A stretch of 63,328 nucleotides of DNA from Cladosporium sp. IMV 00045 (lineage: Eukaryota; Ascomycota; Dothideomycetes; Cladosporiales; Cladosporiaceae): the NCBI GenBank assembly GCA_001931905.2, contig MSJI02000893.1, positions 25,990 through 89,317 of the forward strand. Direction: 5' to 3'. The translations under genes were made by a program, and so were the position numbers. The notes beneath the pieces were generated by a model that searched no databases, had not been told where the DNA came from, and worked only from the letters and a program-made list of their open reading frames with translations. Positions 34,447 through 44,960 of this stretch are shown piece by piece (within the stretch, counting starts at the first letter, position 1; each line of letters opens with the position of its first letter).

Positions 34447-34737
34447 TAGAGCGGTCTTGTCGGATGGCGTTCAGCCAAGGGAAAGATTTTAAAAAAGGCG
34501 CAGGCCAAAAAGGAAGAAACAAGGCTTGTGCTTGAGGGTTTGGGTGAAGCTCTGGATGATGAGCGAGCACTTTGCGCAAAGGCGAGGAAATAGAACATTC
34601 AATCTGCCGGGGTGGTACTGTTCAACGCCAGCGTTGCATGGGTTGTCAGTGGCGATTGCACAAACAATTCACTACATATTTTGCAAGCAGCCTGGGACAC
34701 CCATCGAATCATGTCTGATCTCGAACAGAATAAGACA

Positions 34738-34817
34738 GGTTCTATAGTGTAGCGGTTAGCACTTCGGATTCTGATACAGAATATTCCGGCAACCCCGGTT
34801 CGATTCCGGGTAGGACC
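34738..34817 (+). tRNA. tRNA-Gln(CUG) with 9-nt intron (arm 1 copy)
   Basis: Folds fully. Acceptor GGTTCTA pairs TAGGACC (one T-G pair); D arm AGTG/CACT; anticodon stem TCGGA/TCCGG with loop TTCTGA..T (anticodon CTG); T arm CCCGG-TTCGATT-CCGGG. A 9-nt intron TACAGAATA sits at the canonical place one base 3' of the anticodon. 80 nt with intron. Internal A and B boxes are intact. Confidence 0.93.
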
Positions 34818-37353
34818 TCATATCTTTTGCACTTTGGCCGTAGCTCAGAGCATACATACTTTTTTCCGGAACACGACGCTTTTCCTCCTTGATGGCAAGG
34901 CGGGTCACGCGCCTTTCAAAATGACCATCTCACTTAAAGCTATCTGCCGTAACACACTCTTCTCTCGAGCTACTATATAATACTCTAGAGATATAGGTTT
35001 AAAGGCAAAGACTGAAGAAAGCTCTTAAATATTTAGTGCTATCTCTTATGGGTTACTCTTGTCTTAAGCTACTATCTTCCGCCTTCGTAGTAGAACGAGT
35101 AGACCTAGGTAGTGAGCTGAGATTTTTGGAAGGCGCGTGGCGCGTGTGTGTGGTCAAATCTGGAAAGTTGCAGACTCATCAATTCTCAGGCTGCTCGTCA
35201 CTCTGGAGCGGTTTTTTGTAGCGTTCCCTCGGTCGTGATCAATCAACCGATCGATCAACTTGACTTGACTTGGGTATTTGCCGAGACTCTTTGTGAAAGT
35301 GAATGCGATATGCAAGTGCAGAGGGTTCAGGCGATTGGATTCGAAACGTCTCTTTCGAGTAATCCGACCTCGCCTCGTTGTAAGTTTCGGAGACTGATGA
35401 TGAAGTTACTCCGATGAGGGAATATCTTCCCTCATGGACATGAGACTTCCGTCAAAACCCTCGAGACAGCCATGTATCGGAAGCAATAGCGACGAGTGAC
35501 GAACAGCAAATCACCAAAATTTCTCAGCTGCATTAAACCTTCAGCGACGTCGTCTTGCTAGAGTCTCTCTCAGATTGCAGGACGTTCGCGTAGCAAGCCC
35601 CCGAGCACCACCTAGTTGCCCTCAGGTTTGCTCCGTATCTCGCTGCCAAGTGCAGTGACATCCATCACATTGTAGACAGCAGCAGCGTATAACAGAAATC
35701 AAGGATTCGAGATATGATTATCTAAACGACGTGTATCAGGGCCTCAGGGCTTACTTTCGCTTGGTGGCCGTGGTGGCCTACCACGTAGACGAGACCCTTT
35801 TTGGGGGATCACGCGAGAGCGAGACATGTCTTGGAAGATTCTGGACGGCACAACGGCTCTTATACAGGATTGTCTATTAGTTATTCATCGTTCATGTGTG
35901 ATGGGATGAATGCGGGGGAGGCTCCGAATAATGTCTTCCTGTCAGCACACTTGGCTTTCTTCGAAGGATACCTCCTGGTGATAGGGGATGGTCCATGGTC
36001 CATTTTTCCATACGACAATCGATGCACTCCGTGCAGGCGGAGCTCCAGGAGAAACTCGCGACGTGTGACAGCATAAACGGGACTCGACGAGCAATCTTGA
36101 CGTGCCTGGGAGCCTGGATCACCAGATGGATGCGGTAGTAAGATTCGACTCGCCTCTGAGGTTATCTAGCGCCATAGCATCGGGTCGGCAGGATGCAATG
36201 ACATCCCAGGTTGATGCTGGAGGCTGGTTGGTGCGCTTGGCGGATATGTCAGGTTGTTTGTAAGGTCTTGCGTGTCTTGCTTATTGCTTCGCCCTGACTC
36301 TCAATCATATCTGAGACGAGAATCAGCCGAATCCAACAACACCATCAAGGAGTCTTAGATTGCTAGTTTTTGCAAACAAGCAGGCAGATTCATCATGGCG
36401 TCTCCGCAATCTCGTTCGGCAAGTCAGAGCTTTTGCCCTGACAGGAACCCGAGTGGCCCTAGGTCGATCCACTCTGATGCCAGTCTGTGCAGGGGCTTCT
36501 TGCCTAGATAGGCGAACGCGGTGATCGACACCCCCAACATGGTTTAGATTTGATGGGGGATAAACGGGGAGCTGAATGTGATGCCACATGGGCGTGATTG
36601 TTAAGGGATTTCTGGATGGAAAAAATCAGAGAGTTGGAGATTATGTCGTCGTCAGAAGGAACACATGTAGGCGAGAGGAGTATAGAGCGGTTACTCTACT
36701 TGAGGTGTATCATGTACGTAATCATTCTAGCATGCAATACTCCTCGTTCATGGTATAGTGACATATCCAAGCCTCGTCAATGCCTGCAGAAGTCGGCGGC
36801 AAAGAGGAAGCGGGCCGCCGTGATTGGCCCGTCAAGCTTACGCAAATCCCCCGGTGGTTGTATCTTTGTAGCTCTCTGAGGGCAGCAGGGCTAAGCACTT
36901 GTCGCCGGAGGGCCGGGATCTACAACAAAGAGCCACACCAGGCCACAGACCACCGCACCGCTCATGCCTGGCCCTTGTCAAGACTACTACTTCCCTTGAC
37001 ATGCCATGGCCTCTCTTCATACCTCTTCCAGTCCAACCTGCAGACACGTCAAGCCCAAAGCGTGTCGCCAACTCTTCTCAGCTTGAATCTCTTACGCCCG
37101 CGCCTCGCACATGCTCTGCTTCCGATAAACACCCCTGTCACAAGCCTTGTCATCGCCTCATCGCCTCTTCACGATCCAGTCAAGCCTCAACTTACCCAGA
37201 GCCTCGGGCCCTCGCCTGATCTTTCTTCTGCACACCTGCCGATGTCTGGACCTCAATCATAGCATCTGCGCCTCCAGCTCGTTGTATTGGAGGGGCAATG
37301 ATTGTTACTGTGTTCCAACACCCACCACCGCGTGGACGACGACCGATCCCTAG
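34818..37353. other. Long intergenic region (arm 1)
   Basis: About 2.5 kb between the tRNA and the transcription-factor-like gene. It contains the 235-bp TIR element (34906-35140). The rest is alignable to 53228-55743 but carries no recognisable gene; short frames are not conserved as coding. Confidence 0.5.
34906..35140. mobile_element. MITE-like element with imperfect terminal inverted repeats (arm 1)
   Basis: Begins CACGCGCCTTTCAAAA and ends with the inverse TTTTTGGAAGGCGCGTG, each followed inward by ATCTCA-like sequence, so the ends pair as ~25-bp imperfect inverted repeats. The interior is AT-rich and has no ORF. It matches 55424-55659 in arm 2, so insertion predates the duplication. 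No clear target-site duplication. Transposon family unknown. Confidence 0.5.
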
Positions 37354-38989
37354 ATGACGCCGCAATCGACCCAACCACCGAGCCAAGGGAGGAAAGGCAG
37401 CGAGAGTATGGGCACGCGAAGTGCCACCAGTGCCAAACCCACCACCAACATGACCAGGCCAAATCCATCGTCTTCTAGAGGACGCTCACAAGGCAACATC
37501 TCATTTGTCGCTTTTGATGCCGGCATCAGCAAAGAGTCCCGGAAGGCAGTGCGCGTACAGGCAGCCAAAGCCAGCGCGGCTGCAAGGAAAGCAACCATCG
37601 CACGGAAACTTGCCGAGCAGAAAAAAAGTGAAGATGTCAAGGAGCCGGTCCAGGAGCCGGTCAAAGCACCCGTCAAGCAGGTTGAAAGACATCAAACGCA
37701 AATCGAAAGAGCACAGCCTGCAGTCAAACAATACGCAGTGCAGAAACCTGCACCTGCGCCGCTCACACTGATAGAGTATCAGCCTGTGCAGCAGCCCTTG
37801 ACAGCTAGCTCGCATAGCTCCAGAATATCTGACGTCGACACCGATGACGGCTCCAAAACATCTCGCGAGAGTTCACCGAGAAGCACATACCAGGCAGATC
37901 CTTGTACACTTCATTCAATAGGAGTTCCTTGTCATTGTCGGAAATGCAAACAAATCACCCCGCCATCATCACTTGAAAGCTCACCCAGAATGGGAAAGGG
38001 CAATTACCAGTTGGACTATCGCGAGAAAGTCGAGACTATGCGAGCTATTATGCGTTATTCGGTGCCACGGCCGAACATCAGCCCGGGTCGACATGACCCT
38101 TTCAGCTGCTATCCCGTCGAATGGCAGCCTTGGTACGATGGTCTTCTTCATTACATGATGACGGTCTTCGCACCGAGGGCGTGGCCTGTGCTGCAGATCA
38201 CGGCTGAACAAGGCGTCAACTGGGAATGGTTCATGACTCAACATGCCATGGAGGAGCCCGCGCTTTTCTACGTACGCCTGCTCTTTGCCTCTGGAGATCT
38301 CATCCGAATCGGTGCCTTGAAGCGCGAGTGTTCGTACTGGCTACAGTCTCAAGCCATCAAGACGATCAACGAAGCTCTCAGAGACCCCAAACGTTCTGTG
38401 TCGGATGGCCTCATCCTAGCCGTAGGTCGGATAGCTCTACACGAATGTATGTACGGCGACCGCAAGGCTGCAAATACAATTCACCGACCCGCTCAAAGGC
38501 GAATGATTGACATGCGTGGTGGCATTGGCAAACTCGGCTTCCCTGGCTTGGTGACGAGGTTGATGCGGTGGGCCGACCGGGTCATGTCCATGCAAGGTAA
38601 CACCGTCCGATTACTGCCAGACGATGAGGACGAGGGCAACCAGACCTATGGCGCGAAGCAGAGCGTAGACGTCTTCGAGGCGTGGGCGCCTGAAACAGGT
38701 CAGGCTTTACGTAAGAAGATCGCCATTAAGGATTTACTAACAGACTGATGAAGCGAGTGAAAAGAGGACACTGGCCCTGTCTAGAACTCGCCCGCCTTCC
38801 CATAACTTTCTGAGCCATATGCACCCCGCGGTGCTCAAAAACATCGCAAAATTCTACGTCGACATCCTGAATCCGTCTTCGCCGTCTTCCAGCCGCCGCG
38901 ATTCCGCCGTCGAGCCGCCTGCTCCTCGCAGGCCCCTGCCTAATCATCGAGCAGCTGCACCTTCACAGCCTTGGCTGAAGAAGTACTAG
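37354..38989 (+). CDS. Fungal transcription-factor-like protein without zinc cluster (arm 1 copy)
   Basis: The first ~200 residues are low complexity and basic. The remainder resembles the C-terminal regulatory domain of fungal-specific factors (Fungal_trans_2/DUF3468 type, sometimes annotated 'tachykinin family'), with DPFSCYPVEWQPWYDGLLHYM, APRAWPVL and LGFPGLVTRLMRW. No Cys6 zinc cluster is present. Reading straight through ends at 38748. A short intron with a perfect TACTAAC branch (38711-38753, GTAAGA donor; or 38699-38753 with GTCAGG) leads to a last exon 38754-38989 that ends QPWLKKY, about 530 aa. That exon is open in both arms and its differences look codon-like. It overlaps the dehydrogenase 3' end by 50 bp. 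Confidence 0.75.
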
Positions 38990-40426
38990 CAGCTTCAAAG
39001 GCCTCCTTGGCCTGCTCCAGCGTGAATCGATGCGTCACCAGCGGCTTGAGGTCGATCAACCCCTCAGAAACGAGAGTGATCGCCTTCGGGTACGTCTCGT
39101 GGTAGCGGAACTGGAATCGAATGTCGATCTCGCGGAACGAGGCGTACATGAACGGAATCGTCTGGAAATCCTTGCCGACCCCGATAATGAACACCGACCC
39201 ACCGAACCGAGTCGCCTGCCCGAATCGTCAGTAAGTGTCTTGCCAGCAGCGGCATGCAAGGAAAAAGAAGGGAATTTCAAGATCATCCCGACCCCAGCAG
39301 AACTCACATAAATGGCGCTGTGAATACTGCTCTCCACCCCCGTACACTCCAACACCAACCCCGCCTCCCGGCCTAGACTCTCCTTAACCCGTCCCGCCAC
39401 CTCCTCCGGCCCCATCCCACTCTCAACCCTCACAGTCCTCACCCTCGGCACCAGCTTTCGCGCCATCTCCAACCTCGTCTCATCCAGATCCGTAATAACA
39501 ATCGGCGCCGCGCCCGCCGCATGCGCCGCCAAAAGACTCACCAACCCAATCGGCCCCGCACCGCAAATCACCAACGAATCGCCCAGTCTCAATCCCGCCC
39601 TCTCTATCCCCGCCAGAGCGACGGACAGCGGCTCTAGCAACGCCCCTTCCTCGAAACTCATACTATCTGGAAGCCGATGCAGCCACGCAGCCGGGTGCGC
39701 GTGGTACCTTCGCAGAGTGCCGTCGACCGGTGGGGAGGAGAAGAATACCATGTCCGGGCAGGCGTGGTATTGGCCCGTGCGGCAGGGCGTGCAGCTGGGG
39801 GCTGAGCAGGGGATGCCGTTTTCGAGGGCTACGCGGTCGCCTGGGAGGTTTTTGGGTCTTGGTTAGTTTGGAGTGGTGTTTGTTGGTAGGGTGGGGGAGA
39901 TGGGAATTTGTATGATCATGAATGGTGGTGTAGTGTAGGAATATTGAAGGATATCGAAGAATGAGAATGTCGAGAACGAGAAACTTGGAATGCAGCGCGG
40001 GTTCGCTATCTTGGTTTCTCGTTCCGGCATGATTCCTCGAAAAGAACCACCTCTTCCATCTCCTTCAGGGCGAAAGGTGAACCACCGAACTCCCAACACA
40101 ATACAAAAATCTTGACCCCCAAAACAAAAAAAGGGTGAAGAACTTACCAACCCTCCACCCCTCCCCCTCCACCCCTCCCCCTCCACCCCATCCCCAAGTC
40201 CAACAACCTCCCCCGAACTCTCATGCCCCAATCCCAATTCCCCCGTGACTTTCGAGCTGCCGATCCCGCCGTGCTTCCAGAAATGCACGTCGCTGCCGCA
40301 AATTCCCGTGGCGCGCACGTGGATTAGTACTTCGCCCTTCTTTGGAGTGGGAGTGGGGACGGAGGTCAGGGAGAGGGTGTGGTTGGGGGAGGTGGTTATG
40401 GCGAGGTTGGGTTTGAGGTTGGACAT
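38940..40426 (-). pseudogene. L-arabinitol 4-dehydrogenase-like gene, frame broken (arm 1 copy)
   Basis: Zinc- and NAD-dependent polyol dehydrogenase of the LAD/sorbitol type, pentose catabolism. Exons correspond to 40426-40148, 39840-39308 and 39215-38940. Catalytic zinc ligands lie in GICGSD and LGHES, a structural-zinc Cys cluster around CSAPSCTPC, the Rossmann GAGPIGL and the LAD-type FFSSPPVDGTLRRY and IPFMYAS. Exon 1 is 279 nt here against 259 in arm 2, because a (G/A-rich) tract just before the intron gained 20 bp. The unchanged donor is now in phase 0, so exon 2 would begin GCG ACC GCG TAG and stop. A weak in-phase GTGGAG donor inside the tract could restore the frame with a four-residue insertion. 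Likely pseudogene, or a sequencing error in the tract. Confidence 0.65.
40149..40192 (-). repeat. GC-rich minisatellite at exon-intron border (arm 1)
   Basis: Tandem copies of a 14-bp CTCCACCCCTCCCC-like unit on +. The arm-2 tract (about 50412-50434) is 20 bp shorter. This length change causes the frame break in the dehydrogenase. Confidence 0.8.
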
Positions 40427-41914
40427 GGTTTTTTGGAGGGGGTTCGTTTTTGGTTGGTTTGGGTAGGTTGGGTGTGGGATGCTTTTCTTTTGGTCGTGAG
40501 TGTTTCGCGGTGAGGTTGAGATGAGGTTTGCTTCCCAAAGGCCGTTGTGGGGGAGATGGTGCGTGACTTGGGGAAATCAAGGCGAAGTGAAGTGAAGTGA
40601 GGTCCGGCGCAATAGTGCAATTCAAGACCCAATATTTCAAGTGACAAAAGATTCGAAGGCAACTCGATGGTCGTCCCAGATCTTTTGTTGTTCTTTCAGA
40701 AGCGAGCAAATGGGTGCAAAGGCAGAGTGATATAAATACACAATCAATATCATCTTCTTCATGTAATGCTTATACATGTATGTACCTACTTTCATCACTC
40801 GACGTCAACGCTACCCCACTCCAACATCCTCACATTACATCTCCACCCCTCGGCGAACCAAAATAAGCTCAGCTTTCTTCTACCTTACCCACATACCACC
40901 GCTGTCCAAGAAGAGCTCAAGATCGACGAGAGCTACGCCCCAGAGCTGTGTGGAAAGCTATAAGCGGAGTTCGCGAACCGGCAACCACAACCACACACGG
41001 TGTACAGCATATACGCATATGTGCAAGACAACGAACGGCATCCATGCATTGTTTGAAGGAGACATCGCATGGAATCAGAGTCGTCCAGCACCGAAACCTT
41101 CGAGCCAGGCCACCGCCTCAATTAGCCGCCTCTCCAAAAATCCCCCTAGGCACACACCGGCGCGTGAAATCCGACATCTCCACCGCGCCGCCAGCAGAAT
41201 GAATCGAACTCCGTCCCGTCCTACATGTCTGTTCTAGAAAGTAGAAAATTTAGAAATGCGCAGACATGTCCCAGCGCCCTTTCATGTTTTTCCGTACCTA
41301 CCTAGTAAAAGAAGTATTTATTCGTGGCTAAAGCGAAAAAGAAAAAACAGAAGAAGAAAACGAAAGAGAAGAATAGCACTAAAGCCATACCTCATTTACT
41401 AATGTAAACGAAGGACCGGAATTCGGTTTACAGTTATTGAATCTCTTTTCGAATAGGAAGAAATAACGGTCGAATAAACACTACCGACACCGAAAATCGA
41501 ATTTTTGGGTCGAAGAAAAAGAGGTGTGAGATATGGAATGGGTGGTGTGAAATGATATGATATGATATATAATGATCCTTTTGACCCTTTCGTTCTGTCT
41601 GTGGCGAAATAGCATTCGAAGAGAATAAAGTAAATCAAGTTGGCAAGTGAGAAAAAGTTGCAGATGAATGAAGCTTTGGAACAGACATGATGATATCGCC
41701 GTAAAAAAGAAGAAAATCAAGAACTCCCTCTCCCTTCCCTTAAAATGGACTTGTTGATCACAAAAAAACAACATGAGAAAAGGACAAGAAATTCCAAACA
41801 GCCACAAGCCACAGCCATAAATTCGTCTCTTTGCCTTGCCTTGCATTCCATTCTTTTCTTCCAAGCAAAACCCCCCAAAACAAAAAAGAATCCCTCCACC
41901 AAATCAGAACAAAT
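40427..41914. other. Promoter of arm-1 dehydrogenase and inner repeat edge
   Basis: Homology to arm 2 continues to about 41237 with growing divergence, then stops. The remaining ~680 bp is AT-rich 3' flank of veA. No gene. Confidence 0.55.
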
Positions 41915-43888
41915 CTAAAATTTACTCCTCGCCATAGCCAGCGCGCCGTTCGCGCGCTTGTACGCGCCCGTGATATCGCTGAACTCATTATTGAAATCAT
42001 CATCGACGTCCAGCTCGGGATAAGCGGAGCTGATGGCTTGGGAGTAGGAATCCGAGCGGGCGCCGGCCTTTTGCGCCACGTCCTGGTGTGCTGTGGAGAA
42101 GGTTGAGCCGTAGGAGCGCTTGTGAGTTTCCATGCCTGAGGGCTGCTGGCCGGCGGCGGAGTTGGGGAAGTAGCCGCTGGAATTTGTGGGCGTGGCGACG
42201 GCTGGGGAGGAAGGTTCGAGGGCGTGCGATATGGGTGGCAAAGTGTAGTTGTGGTTGAAGGTTTTTGAGGAGAGTGGGGGAGTTGGCGCGGTGGTTCGGG
42301 TTGGTGGTTGGATTGGCTCTGGGGGAGGGGCGCGAGAACTGGGTGCTTCGACTGGTGCGTAATATTGTGGTTGCTGTGCGTGCTGTGCGTGCTGGGATTG
42401 ATATGATTGAGGTGCTTGTTGGTATGCATGAGGGTTGTATGCCGTGGGAGCCGCGGCCTGAGGTGCAGGTACAGCCTGCTGTTGTGGCATCGCTGGAGCT
42501 TGGTGTATAGATGGTCGGTGGTAGTCTGGCTGGATGGGAGTTCCAGGCCATTCGCCACTAGACCTGTGAGAATGGCCAACGCTTTCAGGGGGAGCTGTCG
42601 CATACTGAGGTTGTGGTGCGGTTGCGGGCTGGTAGCCATGGTACTGTTGAGGTGGGCCTGGAGGAGCCTGGTAGCTCTGCGGGTGGTACTGGACTGGAGG
42701 TGGCTGCATCGGTTGCTGCTGTGATTGATGTTGGTGATGCTGCTGCTGCATGTAGGGAGGCTGTGAGAACTGCTGGCTGGGCGAAGGAGCATATGCTGAA
42801 GCTGATGCTGGGATGACTCCACTCTGGGGAGTATGAGGTGCAGTGCCGCCGTATTGCTGTTGCTGCTGTTGTTGGTAATATGATTGGGCAAGCTCCTGTT
42901 GAGATTGTCTACGCGAAAGAGATGCACCAAGAGACTGATGGCTCGCATTGCTGGCAGATCTGGGTCGAGCAACTGGCTCCATAGCAGGAGGTGGGGCTCC
43001 AAGTGGTGCTGGTGCGTAGGCGTAAGTTGGTGCTTCGGGTTCCCGCGCCATCTTTGCGCGCTGACTTGCGGTGTCATCCTCATAATCGTCCCATTCCTTG
43101 CCATTACCACCCTTTGATGTGGCCTGTCTGCGCATTCTAATATCGCGACGAATACGGACGCGACATCCTTGCTCGGCAACAACACGGCTCAATGTTGTGC
43201 TTTCGGTAAGACCAGGGAACTTCTTCGCACTAAAGACCTGCAGAACGGCGGACTTGACTTCCAGACGGTGCGTGACATGGGTGTCACTGCTCGAGGCGGA
43301 TTGGCCAGAGTCTTCGGTCTTGTCGTAATCCTCGGATCGCTTCAGTTCTTCGTACAAACTGAAGCTGAGACGGAAGTAGCCCTCGTGCCTGACAGACAAG
43401 TCGGGGAAAATGAAATAACCAGCGGCTTCGGGGCGGTCCAAGTAAACCATGCCGGCAACCGGAGTGCCGGTAAGGACGGTTGGCTTGTTAGGGTCAGGCA
43501 TACCACGAGGGTGAGCCATCTTGCGTGCGGGTTCCAGGGTTGCGAAGAGGAAGTAGTTGGCGTTCATCATGAATGTGATATCTTCAACGACATCATTGGG
43601 CTTGACCTCGAGAACCTTCAGCTGTACTATGGGCGGCGGGTCGACTGGTCTGCGATCGGCGGATGCTGTTGTCTGGTCAGTACATTTGAGGTGAGCCGGG
43701 CGGGGAGACATTAACATACACTTCTGACCTGAACCACAAGCGCGAGCACGCACTGGCTGTTGGAGCACATTGAGTTCATATCGCAAGGTCTTACCCTCGC
43801 GCGTGAGCCTGGTGGTGAAGCTTTTGGTCTCGTAAGGGACTGGAGGGAAGGCAATGGGTTGCTGCTGGTGCTGCTGTTGAGACTCCAT
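41915..43888 (-). CDS. veA: VeA velvet-family developmental regulator
   Basis: Light-dependent nuclear regulator that, with VelB and LaeA, couples sexual development and secondary metabolism. Exons 43888-43720 and 43665-41915 (intron 43666-43719, GTATGT/ACAG, phase 1) give 639 aa. The splice restores ACGSGQK-SSADRRPVDPPP, the conserved VeA junction. The velvet domain covers about residues 20-230, with RVRIRRDIRMRRQ at its end. The remainder is Gln/Pro/Ala-rich, and the C-terminus ends with a short basic LAMARSKF-type tail typical of VeA. Unspliced reading would insert about 18 foreign residues. It is the only gene in the spacer between the inverted arms. Confidence 0.93.
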   Translation of the reverse strand: MESQQQHQQQPIAFPPVPYETKSFTTRLTREGKTLRYELNVLQQPVRARACGSGQKCMLMSPRPAHLKCTDQTTASADRRPVDPPPIVQLKVLEVKPNDVVEDITFMMNANYFLFATLEPARKMAHPRGMPDPNKPTVLTGTPVAGMVYLDRPEAAGYFIFPDLSVRHEGYFRLSFSLYEELKRSEDYDKTEDSGQSASSSDTHVTHRLEVKSAVLQVFSAKKFPGLTESTTLSRVVAEQGCRVRIRRDIRMRRQATSKGGNGKEWDDYEDDTASQRAKMAREPEAPTYAYAPAPLGAPPPAMEPVARPRSASNASHQSLGASLSRRQSQQELAQSYYQQQQQQQYGGTAPHTPQSGVIPASASAYAPSPSQQFSQPPYMQQQHHQHQSQQQPMQPPPVQYHPQSYQAPPGPPQQYHGYQPATAPQPQYATAPPESVGHSHRSSGEWPGTPIQPDYHRPSIHQAPAMPQQQAVPAPQAAAPTAYNPHAYQQAPQSYQSQHAQHAQQPQYYAPVEAPSSRAPPPEPIQPPTRTTAPTPPLSSKTFNHNYTLPPISHALEPSSPAVATPTNSSGYFPNSAAGQQPSGMETHKRSYGSTFSTAHQDVAQKAGARSDSYSQAISSAYPELDVDDDFNNEFSDITGAYKRANGALAMARSKF

Positions 43889-44890
43889 GACGGGTAAAGG
43901 AGCACGTCAGGTGCTGTGTGGGTGTGAGGTGGTGACACTGCTGGTGGAAGACTAACGGCCGGTATCAGCAATGAAGTTCGCAGCGGCGGTGACAGGGTTG
44001 CCGGTAGTAGGGCAAGTTGAAGGTATGCGACATGAATAGCAGAGTTTGAGAAAACGTGCAAGGAAAGCAGGAGGGAGAAGACACCGAGGAGTTGGCGTTG
44101 GGAGAGGTTCCGTGTAGGTGGGACGAAGGAATGACCCAGCCGGCAGGGAACAGGTGAGGAAGCAAGGAGGACATGAATCGAGGAGAGGTCAGCACTCACA
44201 GATTGGCGCGAGGAATCCTGAGGCGCGACGATGCGCGCGGAGGAGTGTGGTGAAGCGGATTGGAAGAATGAAAGTCGAGCGAGTCGAGATGAGAGGTGGT
44301 GGCGAAGGCGTGGATTGGTGTGTTTTGGAGTCGGAGGGCGTGTGATGGTGGTGATGGTGGCAGTCAAGCTTCTGGCTGACGGGCGTCTCAGCTGGGCGGG
44401 CGAAGGCGAAGACCAGGTAGGCGGGAGGGAATGGATTGGGCGGTGGCAGCGGTGAATGGCGAAGATGGCTCCTTGCTCTGGTACTGCGTGGCCCACGCAC
44501 ACACAGACAGACGGTGCAGGATGGTATAGTACAGGACACACACGCGCGCTCACTCGCAGAAGGGGAGTAGCGAGAGTTGGTGTCGGAGAGTGAGTAGGTA
44601 GCGAGAGAGACGAAGCGAAAGGACGGACAGCAACAGCAGCCAGCAGTAGCCAGCCAGCCAGCAGACACCAAGCGCGCAGGAGTGTGAAGGATGATAGCAG
44701 TTAGCAGACCTGACCGGGCTATGGCAGGTTTAGTGCTGGTGCTGAAGCTGGTGCTTGTGGTGAGTGGAGGTGGATGTTGCCTGTTGGCTGAGGAAGCGAG
44801 TCGGCAGGGCAGAGAGAGGATGGGGCCAATCACAACCAAGTGCCGCACTAGCTCCAAGCCAGCCCAACCTTAGCAAGCAAAGCCCTGCGC

Positions 44891-44960
44891 GAGAGAGAGA
44901 CACACACGGAGACGAGAGACAGAGAGGGCGAGAGAGAGAGAGGGCGAGAGAGAGAGAGAA
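44891..44960. repeat. GA-rich microsatellite
   Basis: Interrupted (GA)n run upstream of veA; GAGA-type tracts are common in fungal promoters. Confidence 0.7.

Larger units (their letters stand above)
27264..41237 (+). repeat. Arm 1 of a ~14-kb inverted duplication
   Basis: Continuous homology to the reverse complement of about 49410-63328, gene for gene. The outer edge visible in the window pairs 27264 with 63328. The inner edge fades near 41237 (last clear shared patch: the run GAACTCCGTCCC). Coding parts differ at few sites, intergenic parts at many, with small indels. Both arms keep open reading frames, except the dehydrogenase in arm 1. Confidence 0.92.
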
